Below, in pieces: positions 1 through 9,051 of a stretch of DNA of 64,000 nucleotides. The position numbers and the translations under genes are program-made. Positions within the stretch are counted from its first letter, which is position 1. Each line of letters begins with the position of its first letter. Under the pieces are notes generated by a model that was not told the DNA's origin, searched no databases, and saw nothing but the letters and a program-made list of their open reading frames with translations. Origin of the DNA: CAVUQH01 sp963774445 (GTDB lineage Bacteria > Myxococcota_A > Polyangia > Haliangiales > Haliangiaceae); assembly GCA_963774445.1 (NCBI GenBank), contig CAVZFC010000032.1:434001-498000 (forward strand). The letters are read 5' to 3'.

Positions 1-207
1 CAGCCGGTGATCGCCGATCAGGTGGTCCGCGCCGGCGCCGGTATCCGCGTCAAGTTCGGGCGCGTGCGGGCCGCGACGTTGGCCGCCGCCATCACCCGGG
101 TCCTGACCGAGCCGGAGTTTCGTCGGGCGGCCGAGCGCATCCGCGACTCGCTGGCCGCCGCAGGGGGCGCCGAGCGCGCCGCCGATCTGTTGGAGGAGCT
201 GTCATGA
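1..207 (+). CDS. Glycosyltransferase, C-terminal end (partial at window start)
   Basis: The reading frame is open from base 1 and stops at 207, so only the last 68 residues are present. They begin with QPVIADQVVRAGAGI, which resembles the C-terminal donor-binding part of GT1/MGT-type (UDP-sugar) glycosyltransferases, where a conserved acidic pair is followed by Gln or an aliphatic residue and a GAG loop. The remainder (AAITRVLTEPEFRRAAERI, then AAAGGAERAADLLEEL) matches the closing helices of that family. The acceptor is unknown. The stop overlaps the next gene's start (ATGA, 204-207), so the two are translationally coupled and may act on the same lipid or polysaccharide. The family call is inferred from a short fragment. 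Confidence 0.7.
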   Translation, partial: QPVIADQVVRAGAGIRVKFGRVRAATLAAAITRVLTEPEFRRAAERIRDSLAAAGGAERAADLLEELS

Positions 208-2006
208 GTTGGCTGTTCGGATTTTTCGCCGTGGTCCTGTTCTTCGACGCCGTGCGCATGCGCGGCCGGCTGGGCGGCCTCGCGCGCCTGGACGGCGAGC
301 CGGGAGATCCGGCCGGCGTCGACCTCGTCACCGCCCCCGGCGCCGAGGTCCCCGACGAGGTCCGCGCCCGCGCCGCCGGACACTGCGCCGAGCACCAGCT
401 CGACGCGCTCGACCTGGTCCCGCGCGACCTGCCGGTGCAGCGCGCCCTGGCGCTGGCGTCGCTCATCGACCCGCGCGAGTTCAGAAAGCAGCTCCTGGCT
501 CAGGGCCGCACCGCCGGCCACGCGCTGGCGCTAACCCCCGAGCTTTGCCGCCGCGCCGACATCACGCCGGGCGAGACGGCCGATCCGGTGGCGTTCATCC
601 GCATCGCCACCCGGGTCAAGGCGTACGCGCCAGCGTCCACCGATCTGGCGGTCGCCCGCGGGCTGCGCGCCGCGCGCGAGGACGGCAGCAAGCGCCTGGC
701 GGTCACCGAGGAGGTGATCGGCGGGGTCACGCCGTACGTGCTGGGCGTGCAGCTGATCATCTTTGCCCTGCTCGTCCTCGGCGTCGCGCTGCCGGGCGCC
801 CGGCTGGCGGGGCTGATCGCGCTGGGCGTCTTCCACCTGCAACCGATCGTCGCCACCCTGGGCACGCCGCTGCTGCCGCGCGACCTGGTGCCGATCACGC
901 TCCTGCGGCTGCCCTGGGAGCTCCTCACCTGGCTGCGCACGGTGACCGGGCGCTGGCGCCCCGACGCCGCCGACCCGGTGGACGAGCGGCGCCCCGCCTA
1001 CCGCGAGCTCCTGGCCGGCGACCCGGCCCGCTTCTTCGAGCCGCGCCGCGACAGCTGCCCGGTCTGCGAGAGCAAGGCCCTGGCCGTGCACCTGCACACC
1101 CGCGACCTGCTCCAGCACAAGCCGGGGCGCTTCACCCTGGAGCGCTGCGACGACTGCGGGCACATCTTCCAGAACCCGCGTCTGAGCCTGGAGGGCCTCG
1201 ACTTCTACTACCGCGACTTCTACGACGGCCTGGGCGAGAAGGGGATGGAGTTCATCTTCGGCTACAGCAGCGAGAGCTACATCGACCGGGCCAACATGGT
1301 GAAGCAGCACGTTCACCCATCGCGCTGGCTGGACGTCGGCACCGGCCACGGCCACTTCTGCTGCGTGGCCAAGGAGCTTCTGCCCGAGACCCGTTTCGAC
1401 GGCCTGGATCTCAGCGAGAGCGTCGAGGAGGCCGAGCGCCGGGGTTGGATCGCCACCGGCCACCGCGGCCTGTTTCCCGAGCGAGCCCACGACATCGCCG
1501 GCAGCTACGACGTGGTCAGCATGCACCACTACCTCGAGCACACCCTCGACCCGGCCTCCGAGCTGGCGGCGGCGAACACGGCGCTGGCCGCCGGCGGTCA
1601 CCTGCTGATCGAGGTGCCCGACCCGGACTGCCGGCTGGGCCGCTGGCTCGGCCGTTACTGGCTGCCGTGGTTCCAGCCGCAGCACCAGCACCTCTTGTCG
1701 GTCGCCAACCTCGAGCGGCTGCTCGAGAAGAACGGCTTCCACACGGTCGAGTGGCACCGCGGCGAAGCTCACCAACAAGTGGACTTCCTGTTCGCGCTCT
1801 ATCTCATCCTCGACCGGATCGCGCCGCCGACCAACGTCCCCTGGCGCGAGCCGCCGGGTCTCGCGCGCCGCGCCTGGCGGGCCCTGGTCTGGACCATCGG
1901 CGTGCCGTTCATGCCGCTCGCGCGCCTCGCCGACCAGATTGCCAGCCCGGCCATGCGCCGAGCCCACGCCTCCAATACCTACCGGGTGTTGGCTCAGAAG
2001 AGCTGA
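204..2006 (+). CDS. Membrane-attached class I SAM-dependent methyltransferase with zinc-ribbon-like segment
   Basis: This 600-residue protein starts in an ATGA overlap with the upstream glycosyltransferase. It opens with a short hydrophobic segment (FGFFAVVLFFDAV) and has a hydrophobic hairpin near residues 175-225. Two CxxC pairs follow around residues 286-320 (CPVCES and CDDCGH), typical of a zinc-binding segment ahead of sugar or lipid methyltransferases. The Rossmann methyltransferase domain starts near residue 373 with the SAM-binding loop DVGTGHGHF and contains a HHYLEHTLDP stretch like other Methyltransf_23-type proteins. Methylation of a glycosylated lipid or polysaccharide is inferred only from the glycosyltransferase coupling; the substrate is not visible in the sequence. 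Confidence 0.75.
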   Translation: MSWLFGFFAVVLFFDAVRMRGRLGGLARLDGEPGDPAGVDLVTAPGAEVPDEVRARAAGHCAEHQLDALDLVPRDLPVQRALALASLIDPREFRKQLLAQGRTAGHALALTPELCRRADITPGETADPVAFIRIATRVKAYAPASTDLAVARGLRAAREDGSKRLAVTEEVIGGVTPYVLGVQLIIFALLVLGVALPGARLAGLIALGVFHLQPIVATLGTPLLPRDLVPITLLRLPWELLTWLRTVTGRWRPDAADPVDERRPAYRELLAGDPARFFEPRRDSCPVCESKALAVHLHTRDLLQHKPGRFTLERCDDCGHIFQNPRLSLEGLDFYYRDFYDGLGEKGMEFIFGYSSESYIDRANMVKQHVHPSRWLDVGTGHGHFCCVAKELLPETRFDGLDLSESVEEAERRGWIATGHRGLFPERAHDIAGSYDVVSMHHYLEHTLDPASELAAANTALAAGGHLLIEVPDPDCRLGRWLGRYWLPWFQPQHQHLLSVANLERLLEKNGFHTVEWHRGEAHQQVDFLFALYLILDRIAPPTNVPWREPPGLARRAWRALVWTIGVPFMPLARLADQIASPAMRRAHASNTYRVLAQKS

Positions 2007-2015
2007 GGGGCTACC

Positions 2016-3584
2016 TCACGGTGTCGTCCCGCCATCCGACGACGGCTGCGTCGCGGGCGACGGCTGGGTCGCGGGCGCGGGCGACGGCTGGGTCGCGGGC
2101 GCAGGCGACGGCTGGGTCGCGGGTGCGACGGCCGGCGGGTCGACGATCTTGAACTCGACCCGGCGGTTGTCGGCGCGCCCCTGCTTGGTGGCGTTGTCGG
2201 CCACCGGGCGCTCCTCGCCGTAGCCGATCGGCTCCAGCCGTGACGCGTCGACGCCCTTCTTGACCAGGTATTTCACCACCGACTCGGCGCGCTTCTGCGA
2301 CAGGGTCTTATTGAAGTCGTCCGCGCCCTGGTTGTCGGTATGGCCCTCGATCTGGACCTTCTTGATCTCACTGTGGTTCTTCAGCACCTGGGCGATGTTG
2401 TCCAGCAGCTTGTTCGACCGGTGGCGAATGCGCGCCCGGTTGGTGGCGAAGTAGACCTTGTCCAGGATCTGCAGGCTGGTCGTCGTCAGCACCACCAGCT
2501 GCTTCTTCTTGCAGCCCTGGTTGGCCGGGTCGCCGGCCTCGTCCGGGCAGTTGTCGAGGCGGTCGACCACCGTGTCGCCGTCGCGGTCGGTGTCCGGGCA
2601 GCCGTGGTTCTCGACCGGTCCCGCCTCGAGCGGGCACTGGTCGGCGTCGTCGGTCATCCCGTCCTTGTCGTTGTCAACGTCGGGGCAGCCGTCGTCGTCC
2701 TCGAAGCCGTCCTTGTCCTCGGCCTGCTGCGGGCAGTTGTCGTGCTGGTCGTCCAGCCCGTCGCCGTCGCTGTCGGGAACGGTGTCGGGGCAGCCGTCCT
2801 CGTCCTGGTAGCTGTTGACGGTCTCCGGCTCCCTGGGACACTTGTCCTCGTCGTCCATGATCCCGTCGTTGTCGCTGTCCTTGATCGGGCAGCCGGTCGG
2901 CGCCGGGCCGGCCTCGTCGGGGCACTGGTCGCTGGCGTCGACCACGCCGTCGCCGTCGCGATCGGGTGGTGGCGGCGGTGCGCTCGGTCCGCCCAGGTCC
3001 ATCACCCAGGCCGCGCCGAGGAGCAGCTCACCGTGGAACGTTCCCGCGCCCTGCGGGTCGAACGGCTCGCGCTTGGGCGCGCGGATGAGGCGCGCGTCCA
3101 GGCGCACCAGCAGGTCCGGACGCAGGAAATATTTGGCGCCGGCGCCGAAGTAGCCGACCGCGTCGGTGTCGTCGCCGAGGGCGCTGGAACGCTCGATCAT
3201 CGCGCCCAGCCCGAGGACGGCGAACGGCACCACCCGGCCGACCGGATACTGGCCGACCAGGTGAGCGCGCAGGTTGTAGATGCCGACCCCGTCGCCGGGA
3301 TCGGTGCGTATCGCGATCGCGCCCACCTCGCCCTCGACCCCGACGAAGCGCAGCGGGAACCAGCCCGCGCGCAGCGCGAGGTCGAAGCCGACGTCCCGCA
3401 GCGGTACCCAGTCAACGTTGCCGGCGTCATACCACTCGTGGGAGTCCGACGGCAGGAACATGCCGAGAGAGCCGCCGAGCTCGAGCCACGTCTTGTCCGG
3501 AACCGGATCGTCGGCGGCCGCTGGCCGCGGCCAGGCCGCCAGCGCCGCGCACAGCGCCAGCGCGCCAGCCGCGCCCCTCAGCAT
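2016..3584 (-). CDS. OmpA-family outer-membrane protein with TSP3 calcium-binding repeats
   Basis: The start chosen is ATG at 3584, because it gives a clean signal peptide (MLRGAAGALALCAALAAW, ending PAAADD); the frame stays open to 3839 but that part lies inside the neighbouring gene. The 522-residue protein has an N-terminal beta-barrel-like region, several Asp-rich TSP3 repeats (for example DRDGDGVVDASDQCP) and a C-terminal OmpA peptidoglycan-binding domain with the hallmark EGHTDNQGADDFN, SQKRAESV and GYGEERP. It probably links the outer membrane to the cell wall, with the repeats as a calcium-stiffened spacer. The tail after the OmpA domain is a low-complexity Pro/Ala/Thr/Gln/Ser repeat. 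It converges with the upstream methyltransferase. Confidence 0.88.
   Translation of the reverse strand: MLRGAAGALALCAALAAWPRPAAADDPVPDKTWLELGGSLGMFLPSDSHEWYDAGNVDWVPLRDVGFDLALRAGWFPLRFVGVEGEVGAIAIRTDPGDGVGIYNLRAHLVGQYPVGRVVPFAVLGLGAMIERSSALGDDTDAVGYFGAGAKYFLRPDLLVRLDARLIRAPKREPFDPQGAGTFHGELLLGAAWVMDLGGPSAPPPPPDRDGDGVVDASDQCPDEAGPAPTGCPIKDSDNDGIMDDEDKCPREPETVNSYQDEDGCPDTVPDSDGDGLDDQHDNCPQQAEDKDGFEDDDGCPDVDNDKDGMTDDADQCPLEAGPVENHGCPDTDRDGDTVVDRLDNCPDEAGDPANQGCKKKQLVVLTTTSLQILDKVYFATNRARIRHRSNKLLDNIAQVLKNHSEIKKVQIEGHTDNQGADDFNKTLSQKRAESVVKYLVKKGVDASRLEPIGYGEERPVADNATKQGRADNRRVEFKIVDPPAVAPATQPSPAPATQPSPAPATQPSPATQPSSDGGTTP
2038..2124. repeat. 24-bp tandem repeat coding for the PATQPSPA tail of the OmpA protein
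   Basis: On the plus strand the unit reads roughly GGCGACGGCTGGGTCGCG plus six bases, repeated about three and a half times with few changes. On the coding (minus) strand it gives PAPATQPS repeats after the OmpA domain. Near-perfect in-frame tandem units of this type can gain or lose copies without breaking the gene. Confidence 0.75.
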
Positions 3585-3636
3585 GGACCTGTAGTGTCGC
3601 CTCAGTTGGCCTGCGCGATTCACGATAGCTTCTCTC

Positions 3637-6600
3637 TCAGCGGCGGCGGCGAGGACGGAAGAGAAGGCCCAGGACCAGGAAGCCCAGCGCCAGACCGCCG
3701 GCCGGGCTGTCGTGCCCGCCCGTGCTGCAACAACCTCCGCCGCCGGTGCTGTCACCGCCAATGGTGACCGAGTAGATCTGCGACACCGTGGCCGTGCCAT
3801 CGGTGACCGTGATCGAGACCGGGATCGCCTTGCCTGCATCGCTGTCCCCCGGCGTCCACGTCACGGCGCCCGAGGCGCCGTCGATCGACATGCCGCTCGG
3901 GGCAGTGCCCAGGGCGAACGTCAGCGTATCGCCGTCGTCGTCGATGGCCGCGGCCGTGTACTGGTAGGCCGTGCCCGGCATCCCCTGGAGCACCGGAGCC
4001 GACGTGAACATCGGCGGCGCGTTGGGCGGCGTCTCGGGAGACGGTACCGTGACCGCGAAGATCTGCGTCGCCGTCGCGATGCCGTCGGAGACGCCAATCG
4101 ACACCGGGTTGGCGCCCCGCTGCGTGTCGGCCGGGGTCCACTGGATCTCTCCGGTCGCCGAGTCGATGGTCATCCCCGACGGCGCCGTGTACAGGCTGAA
4201 GGTCAGCGACTGCGCGGTGTCCGGATCGAGGACCTCCGGCGTGTAGTCGTACGCGGCCCCCACATCGGCCAGAACCGGCGGGCTGGAGGTGAACACCGGC
4301 GGCGTATTGCCGAACAGCGACACGGTGACGGCGAAGCTCTGCTGCGCCTGATTGAAGCCGTTGTCGGCCTGTAGAACCACCGCTTGCATGCCCAGCTGCG
4401 ACGACGACGGCGTCCACGAGATCTCTCCGGTGGAGTTGTCCACCATCATGCCCGAAGGGGCCGTGAACAGCTGGAAGCTCGCTGCCGCCGTGCTCGACAG
4501 GGTCGGCGCATACGAGTAGGCCTCCCCAACCGTGGCGCTGGTCGGCGCGGTGCTGGTGAAGCTGATGCTCGGCGTCGGCTCGAACACCCCGAACGCCGCC
4601 AGCGCGGTCGCGGTCGCGACCAGGCTCGTCGGCGTCGTGGAGCCGTTGACCGTCGTGGCCAGCGCGGTCCAGCCGCCACCGTCATCCTGATAAATCGACA
4701 GGTCCGACGGGTTGCCGGCGTAGCTGGCGGGCACCGGCATGCGGATCTCGTAGGTGGCGCTGGCAGCGAGTGTGGCACCGCCGCTGACGAACGACACCCG
4801 CACCCCCGCACCAACCTGCGCGCCGGGTGGCGCCGTTTCGCTCCCCCCGGCGGTCAGCGTCGCCCAGGTGTCGGCCGTCGTATCGCCCGCATCGAACACG
4901 GCGCGCACCCCGTAGAGCTGTTTCGCCGACTCCTCGACCTGCAGCGTCCCACCGTTTGCCACGGTCACGTTGACCAACCCCTCGACACCCAGGGAGCTAT
5001 CGTTCAGGTTCGCGGTCGACACACGGACCCGGCCATCAGTGCGGAAATAGGCGGCGGCAACCACATTTGGGCCCGCGGCCACGTTGACCTTGGGTCCGCG
5101 CCGGCCGCTGGTGTCATCGCCGCTGCCGCTGTAGAGCGTGGCCGGCGGCATGAGCACCTCACCGCCCGACCCAACGATCGCCATCCGCACACTGCCGTCG
5201 TGGAAGCGGTCCTGATACGTAATGGCGAGATTGCCGCGCGCGTCCCGCGCGACGCGAGGCTCTCGGTAGTAATGGCCGATTCCGTTGACCGAGGGTCCAT
5301 CGAGCAGCCGCTGGCGAAGCACCGCGCCCTGGCGGCTTATCTGGGTCAGCTCGATATCGCCCACGCTCCGGCGCACCACGTTGGCCGTGTGGACCAGCGC
5401 GACCGTGTTGGCAGCGGCGGCGATGCCGTACGAGCCGAAGTGGCCGTTGGCCGCCGACACGACCTTCGCCAGCGGGAAGTCGACGCTGCCATCGGGCGCA
5501 ATGCGTGCGTAGCGGACGTCGCCGGGACCGCCCTTGCTCAGCTTCCTGGAGAAGCCGCCGAACACGATGTGCGCGTAGCCCTGCGCGTCCACCGTGATGC
5601 TGTTGACGTTGCGCGGGTGTACCGGAACCCCGGTCGGATTCGCGTCGCCCGAGCCGGGGAACGGCTTGGCCACCGAGTAGACCAGCAACGGCTGAGTGAG
5701 CAGAGGCGCCCCGCCCTCGGCCTTGATCTTGGCGTACCAGACCTCGCGGTCGCCACGCCCGCCGTTGCGCGGGCGGCGCTGGAACGTCATGTGAATGGCG
5801 CCATCCGGCCCCAGCGCCGCGTCCAGGTGCGAGTAGCCCAAGCCCGCGCCGCCGGAATTGGGGATGGCGATGCGCTCGATGAGGGTGACTCCGTTGCCCA
5901 CCGTCGGCGGGCTGTTCGGGTTCACGTTGGTGTTGGCCGAGTTGCCGTTCTGGTCGTCCAGCGCCGGATCGATGAGCCGGTAGCCAATCGACCCGCTGCC
6001 CGAGCCGCCCTGGGCCCAGACCATGGCCACGTGCCCACTCGGAAGCGGCAGAACCTTCGCGTAGCGAGCCGTCCCGCCGCCGAGGGCGTCGAAATTGGTC
6101 GTGGAGATCAGCACGGTGCCGTCAGCCGCCAGCATGCCGTACGAGTAGTAGCTGTCCCGCCTGTCGTGGACGACGTGGACGTCGTCGTTGCCGTCGACCC
6201 CGACGTCCACGACGCCGCGGTTGTCAGTGCTCACGTTGAGCGCCGTGAACGGCCCCAGCACGGTCATGGGGGCATCGTCACCCGCGTCGGTCGGGTCGAG
6301 GCCGTTGATGATCTCGCTGCCGTCGGCCTGGCCGCCGCCGTCGGTGTCGGCCACGGTCGGATCGGTGTCGGTTCCGGCCGCGTAGCCCGACGGGTCGCCG
6401 TCGAGGTTGATCTCGTCGTAGTCGGTCAGCAGGTCGCCGTCGGTGTCGCGCAACAGTGGCGAGCAGCCCAGGGTGATCAGCTCCAGACCGTCGTCCAGGC
6501 CGTCGCCGTCGGTATCGGGCACCGCGCCGTTGGTCCCGGCCACCATCTCGTCGTTGTCCGACAGCCCGTCCGAGTCGCCGTCGGCAAAGGCATCGTCGCC

Positions 6601-6705
6601 CGAGGCCCGCGGGTCGGTTGACTGCACGATCACCTCGGCGCCGTCGCCGGTGCCACCGCCATCGCTGTCGAAGTTGTTCGGGTCGGTCTCGGCGGCGTCC
6701 AGCAC
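3637..6705 (-). CDS. Cell-surface protein with calcium-binding repeats, Ig-like domains and MYXO-CTERM-like tail (N-terminus missing)
   Basis: The frame gives 1022 residues from a GTG at 6705. It opens inside a calcium-binding repeat (LDAAETDPNNFDSDGGG) and has no signal peptide; in frame, a stop lies only eight codons further upstream. Next come Asp-rich TSP3/dockerin-like repeats (residues about 1-150), a beta-propeller-like sequence region (about 150-580), and three Ig-like putative domains of the He_PIG type, each with a variant of APSGMTIDSATGEIQWTP (about 720-985). It ends with Cys-Cys, a hydrophobic helix (GGLALGFLVLGLLF) and RPRRRR, matching the MYXO-CTERM pattern of surface proteins. 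Such proteins need a secretion signal, so this copy is probably a 5-prime-truncated pseudogene or an assembly loss. Confidence 0.8.
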   Translation of the reverse strand: MLDAAETDPNNFDSDGGGTGDGAEVIVQSTDPRASGDDAFADGDSDGLSDNDEMVAGTNGAVPDTDGDGLDDGLELITLGCSPLLRDTDGDLLTDYDEINLDGDPSGYAAGTDTDPTVADTDGGGQADGSEIINGLDPTDAGDDAPMTVLGPFTALNVSTDNRGVVDVGVDGNDDVHVVHDRRDSYYSYGMLAADGTVLISTTNFDALGGGTARYAKVLPLPSGHVAMVWAQGGSGSGSIGYRLIDPALDDQNGNSANTNVNPNSPPTVGNGVTLIERIAIPNSGGAGLGYSHLDAALGPDGAIHMTFQRRPRNGGRGDREVWYAKIKAEGGAPLLTQPLLVYSVAKPFPGSGDANPTGVPVHPRNVNSITVDAQGYAHIVFGGFSRKLSKGGPGDVRYARIAPDGSVDFPLAKVVSAANGHFGSYGIAAAANTVALVHTANVVRRSVGDIELTQISRQGAVLRQRLLDGPSVNGIGHYYREPRVARDARGNLAITYQDRFHDGSVRMAIVGSGGEVLMPPATLYSGSGDDTSGRRGPKVNVAAGPNVVAAAYFRTDGRVRVSTANLNDSSLGVEGLVNVTVANGGTLQVEESAKQLYGVRAVFDAGDTTADTWATLTAGGSETAPPGAQVGAGVRVSFVSGGATLAASATYEIRMPVPASYAGNPSDLSIYQDDGGGWTALATTVNGSTTPTSLVATATALAAFGVFEPTPSISFTSTAPTSATVGEAYSYAPTLSSTAAASFQLFTAPSGMMVDNSTGEISWTPSSSQLGMQAVVLQADNGFNQAQQSFAVTVSLFGNTPPVFTSSPPVLADVGAAYDYTPEVLDPDTAQSLTFSLYTAPSGMTIDSATGEIQWTPADTQRGANPVSIGVSDGIATATQIFAVTVPSPETPPNAPPMFTSAPVLQGMPGTAYQYTAAAIDDDGDTLTFALGTAPSGMSIDGASGAVTWTPGDSDAGKAIPVSITVTDGTATVSQIYSVTIGGDSTGGGGCCSTGGHDSPAGGLALGFLVLGLLFRPRRRR

Positions 6706-6815
6706 GCCATCAATGAGTGGTTGACTTCATTCACAAGACACTGCGACGAGCCCCCCCGCACGCAGCGTCCCTTCCCCCGACGTGGCGAGAGTATCTAACC
6801 ATGATCTCGGAGGTG

Positions 6816-7667
6816 TCAACGGCTTGTGATGTGCGTGTCATCGACTCCCGGCGTCGCAAGATCGACATCACGTCGACGCCAGAGATCGCGCAACGCCGAC
6901 GACCCGAGCAGCTCGTACTCGGCGCGCCGTTCACCGGTGCGCGGCCCGTAGCGGGCGCGCAGCGGCGCATCGTTGACCGATGGATGTGTGACCAACTCCG
7001 ACACGGCGGCGCCATCGCCGTGCCACCCGAAGCCGCGATCGATCAGCTGTTCCACTACTTCGAGGGTCATTTTCCCCGCCTGGCCCGCGCCGAGCGGGCT
7101 GAGGATCTGCAGCGGGGTGCGCGCCGGTCGCAGTCTCCAGCTCACACGCGAGAGCAGCGCCAGCGCCCCTTGCTTGCTGATCGTGATCGGCTGCACGTGA
7201 GCCGAGCGCAGCGCGGCCGGGCGCCGCCGATCGACGAGCTCGGCCACCAGCCGCCAGAGCGGCGGCACTTCGTGCGTGTGCTCGTGGCTGTTGACGAACA
7301 CCAGCGGCAACCTCAGCGAGGCGTAGCGCTCGGCCTGTGCTTCGATCTCGGCGGCCAGCAGTCGCCCGAGGCCCGGCCGTCGAACGAGCGCTCGCATCAG
7401 CGCGTAGGGACTGTCGAGCAGCCGCCCGTCGGGCGCCAGCGCCGTGCCGCGGAGCTCGGCCAAGACCGGCGCCTCCTGGGTGAAGACGACATGCAGCCCC
7501 AGGGCGACGCCGGTGGCGCGCAGTCGATCCAGCGTATCGAGCACGGCGTCGTCGTGGACCATCACCGCCACCGCCTGAATCTGACCGGCTGCGGCGAGCT
7601 CCTCGATGGCCTGATTCACGCACGGCGCCATGCCGTAGTCGTCGGCAGTCACGCACAGCTTGGGCAT
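6816..7667 (-). CDS. ChbG/HpnK-family carbohydrate deacetylase
   Basis: This 283-residue protein begins MPKLCVTADDYGMAPCVN. The TADDYG motif near the N-terminus carries the metal-binding Asp pair of the YdjC/ChbG family, and GLHVVF and NSHEHTHEVP supply the expected His ligands. Family members remove N-acetyl groups from chito-oligosaccharides (ChbG) or act in hopanoid side-chain synthesis (HpnK). No hopanoid or chitin genes lie next to it, so the substrate is open. Length is normal for the family. The downstream gene on the same strand is the truncated MYXO-CTERM gene. Confidence 0.85.
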   Translation of the reverse strand: MPKLCVTADDYGMAPCVNQAIEELAAAGQIQAVAVMVHDDAVLDTLDRLRATGVALGLHVVFTQEAPVLAELRGTALAPDGRLLDSPYALMRALVRRPGLGRLLAAEIEAQAERYASLRLPLVFVNSHEHTHEVPPLWRLVAELVDRRRPAALRSAHVQPITISKQGALALLSRVSWRLRPARTPLQILSPLGAGQAGKMTLEVVEQLIDRGFGWHGDGAAVSELVTHPSVNDAPLRARYGPRTGERRAEYELLGSSALRDLWRRRDVDLATPGVDDTHITSR

Positions 7668-7751
7668 CGGCGCATCCTATCCCGAATGAATCCGCGGGAT
7701 CCGGTCCCTCCAGCTGTTTACAGAAACAGCGTCGCTTTGCATGCTGTGACC

Positions 7752-9051
7752 ATGGCCATGAACCCCGTAGCGTTTCCCAAAGAGGAGTTCGACCAGCGGT
7801 TGGCAAAGCTGCGCGCCCAGATGGACGGGCGCGGTTTGCGCGGTCTCCTCGTCGCTGCCCCCGAGAACATCTTCTACCTGACCGGGCTCGAGCACCAGGG
7901 CTACTTCGCCTACGAGCTGCTCATCGTCCCGCTGGAGGGCACGCCGATCCTGGTCACCCGCGCCATGGAGAAGGCGACCGTCCGCGACCAGGTGCCGTGG
8001 GCGATCCACGCCGGCTACTCCGACGGCGTGCCGCCGCTGCCGGCCCCGGTCGACCGGTCCGAGGATCTGGTGATGGGTGAGACCACCGACAGCGGCGACG
8101 TCGTCGGCCTCCGCCCCTGGGAGATGAGCTACGGCGTCAGCGTGAGCGGCCCGATGGCCACCGACCACGACATCCCGGTGGAGAAGACGCTCGAGGCGAT
8201 GCGCTCGGCCGGCCTGGACAAGGGCCGCATCGGCCTGGAGAAGCGGAGCAGCTTTCTCCCGTACGCCATCGCTCAGGGGATCGTCGAGGGAGCGTCCGAC
8301 GTCGAGTGGGTCGACGCCAGCGATCTGGTCAACGATTGCCGCCTGGTGCAAACCAAGCGTGAGCTGGCCTGCACGCGGCGAGCGGCGACGCTTACCGACT
8401 CGATGATGTTGTCGGCGATCGCGGCGGCCGGGCCCGGGGTGTACGAGCGCGAGATCATGGCCGCTGTCTACGACGCCATGTTCCGCCGCGGCGGCACCTA
8501 CCCCGGCTTCATCCCGTTGATCCGGTTCGACCCGCACGATCGAGCACGAGCACGGCACCTGGACCGACGGCAAGCTCAAGTCGCGCGACGTCCTGTTCGT
8601 CGAGCTGGCCGGCTGCGTGCGCCGCTACCACGCGCCGTCGGGGCGGCTGGTGTTCATCGGCAAGGCGCCCTCGCGCGCCGACCGGATCCAGAAGGTGTGC
8701 GAGGAGGCGATGTACGCGGCCGCCGAGAAGATCGGGCCCGGCGTCGAGGCCAACGACGTCTACGCGGCGTGGCAGGCGTGCGTCGACGAGCGCGGCCTGG
8801 CCGGCTACAGTCGCCACCACTGCGGCTACGCCGTCGGCATTGGCTTCCCGCCGAGCTGGTCCGGCAGCGGCACCCCGCGGGGCTTGCGCCGCGGCTCGAA
8901 GATGAAGCTCGAGGCCGGCATGGTCTTCCACCTGATGTCGTGGATGTTGCGCACCGGCAAGGGCGACTCGTTCCTGTCCGATACGATCGTCGTCACCGAC
9001 AACGGCTGCGAGCTGCTGACCAACTCGCCGCGCACCGTGCTCGTCCGCTAG
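7752..9051 (+). CDS. M24-family metallopeptidase (Xaa-Pro peptidase / ectoine-hydrolase-like), one frameshift
   Basis: The protein starts at ATG 7752 (MAMNPVAFPKEEFDQRL; ATG 7758 is possible). Residues 1 to about 258 read in one frame, with the creatinase-type N-domain (NIFYLTGLEHQGYF). The rest reads one frame over, with the M24 pita-bread fold (EHEHGTWTDGKLKSRDVLF, GYSRHHCGYAVGIGFP, LEAGMVFHLM). The break is at GTTCGAC, 8525-8531: removing one T gives LIRSTRTIEHEHGTWTD, a natural join, and a corrected length of 433 codons with the stop. The pattern is closest to Xaa-Pro dipeptidase or ectoine-hydrolase-type members; the substrate is not certain. The last four bases overlap the convergent threonine aldolase gene. 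Confidence 0.82.

Noticed and set aside
2412..2418. GTTCGAC in the OmpA gene as another error site
   Set aside because: The OmpA frame is continuous and natural on both sides (RHRSNKLLDNIAQVL), so the base is genuine. The same holds for GTTCGAC at 7787 and 53225.
3585..3839. Upstream extension of the first OmpA gene to 3839
   Set aside because: The extra sequence is Arg/Ser low-complexity inside the next gene; the ATG at 3584 gives a proper signal peptide.
4384..6621. Long plus-strand open frame of 745 codons
   Set aside because: It is the mirror of the real minus-strand MYXO-CTERM gene; the product is Arg/His/Ala-rich with no domain, as expected from antisense GC-rich DNA.
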